Shown here in pieces: positions 5,674 through 5,921 of a stretch of DNA of 5,921 bases (the first letter of the stretch is position 1; every line of letters begins with the position of its first letter). The notes under the pieces are model-generated. The model searched no databases. It was not told where the DNA came from and saw only the letters and a program-made list of their open reading frames with translations. A program made the translations under genes and the position numbers. The stretch covers positions 14,490-20,410 of the forward strand of contig PMCH01000139.1 in the NCBI GenBank assembly GCA_003154055.1, read 5' to 3'. Origin of the DNA: Acidobacteriaceae bacterium (GTDB lineage: Bacteria > Acidobacteriota > Terriglobia > Terriglobales > Acidobacteriaceae).

Positions 5674-5921
5674 ATGTCGATTCCCGCGACCCAGCTCCGT
5701 CCCGGCATGATCATCAAGCACAATAATGATCTGCATTCCGTGTTCAGCGTCGAGCATCGTACTCCTGGCAATCTGCGCGCCTTCATTCAGGCCAAGCTGC
5801 GCAACCTGCGCACCGGCGCCATGTTCGAGCACCGCTTTCGTTCGCCCGACCCCATCGAAAAAGTCAATGTGGATGAAGTCGAAATGGAGTTTCTGTACGC
5901 CGATGGCGACAGCTACTACTT
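5674..5921 (+). CDS. efp: Elongation factor P (N-terminal part, cut by window edge)
   Basis: EF-P binds the ribosome between the P and E sites and relieves stalling at polyproline stretches. The first 82 codons are present: domain I (KOW-like, about 1-64) and the start of the first OB domain. Diagnostic stretches are ATQLRPGMII (5-14), VEHRTPGNLRAF (26-37), QAKLRNLRTGAM (39-50), EHRFRS (52-57) and VEMEFLYADGDSYY (69-82). In the loop that reaches the peptidyl-transferase centre, E. coli has PGK with modified Lys34 and EarP-type proteins have Arg. Here the aligned residue is Asn33 in TPGNLR, so neither the EpmA-type lysine nor the EarP-type arginine modification can occur at that site. ATG 5674 is preceded by AAGGAG (5655-5660) at a rather long 13-nt spacing. 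An ATG-TAA start-stop pair (5661-5666) lies between the two. The gene diverges from the riboswitch-receptor unit. Confidence 0.93.
   Translation, partial: MSIPATQLRPGMIIKHNNDLHSVFSVEHRTPGNLRAFIQAKLRNLRTGAMFEHRFRSPDPIEKVNVDEVEMEFLYADGDSYY

Noticed and set aside
5461..5832. 123-codon open frame on the minus strand
   Set aside because: It overlaps the start of efp antisense and the non-coding leader; no motif and no plausible Shine-Dalgarno context.

Overview
The window is chromosomal, gene-dense DNA of about 60% GC with no phage, transposon, CRISPR, rRNA or tRNA signal that I can see. The style of several proteins suggests an Acidobacteriota bacterium. These are an EF-P with a TPGNLRAF loop, a TonB-dependent receptor carrying an N-terminal Ig-like regulatory domain, and a DUF2059 protein with the LDLAIPIYDKY and FYQTPLGQK motifs. 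This placement rests on remembered family patterns, not on a search. The organism is clearly Gram-negative, because it encodes a 22-strand-type outer membrane receptor.

Left part (1-1586). Two genes read leftwards: queA, which makes the epoxyqueuosine step of tRNA queuosine synthesis, and, 71 bp downstream, the first 90 codons of a cysteine dioxygenase cut by the window edge. A short divergent intergenic region (1490-1592) separates queA from the rightward genes.

Middle part (1593-2987). A class II (zinc) aldolase of the fuculose-phosphate aldolase type reads rightwards. It is followed after 37 bp by a secreted DUF2059 protein gene whose frame is broken by one in-frame TAG codon (2554-2556). 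The rest of that frame is intact on both sides.

Right part (2988-5921). A 730-residue BtuB-like TonB-dependent receptor reads leftwards, converging on the DUF2059 gene. Its roughly 240-base leader is a class I cobalamin riboswitch. The riboswitch has a 9-bp closing stem, a conserved core, a B12 box and a downstream hairpin that can mask a strong Shine-Dalgarno sequence. The receptor should therefore be shut off when cobalamin is plentiful, which makes vitamin B12 or a related corrinoid the most likely substrate. Diverging from this leader is the 5' end of efp (elongation factor P), cut by the right edge.

No new multi-gene system is evident. The points most worth a second look are the amber-interrupted DUF2059 gene, the predicted loop-loop contact in the riboswitch that explains translational control, the Asn at the modification site of EF-P, and a TATAAT box placed so that transcription would begin on the GTG codon of queA.
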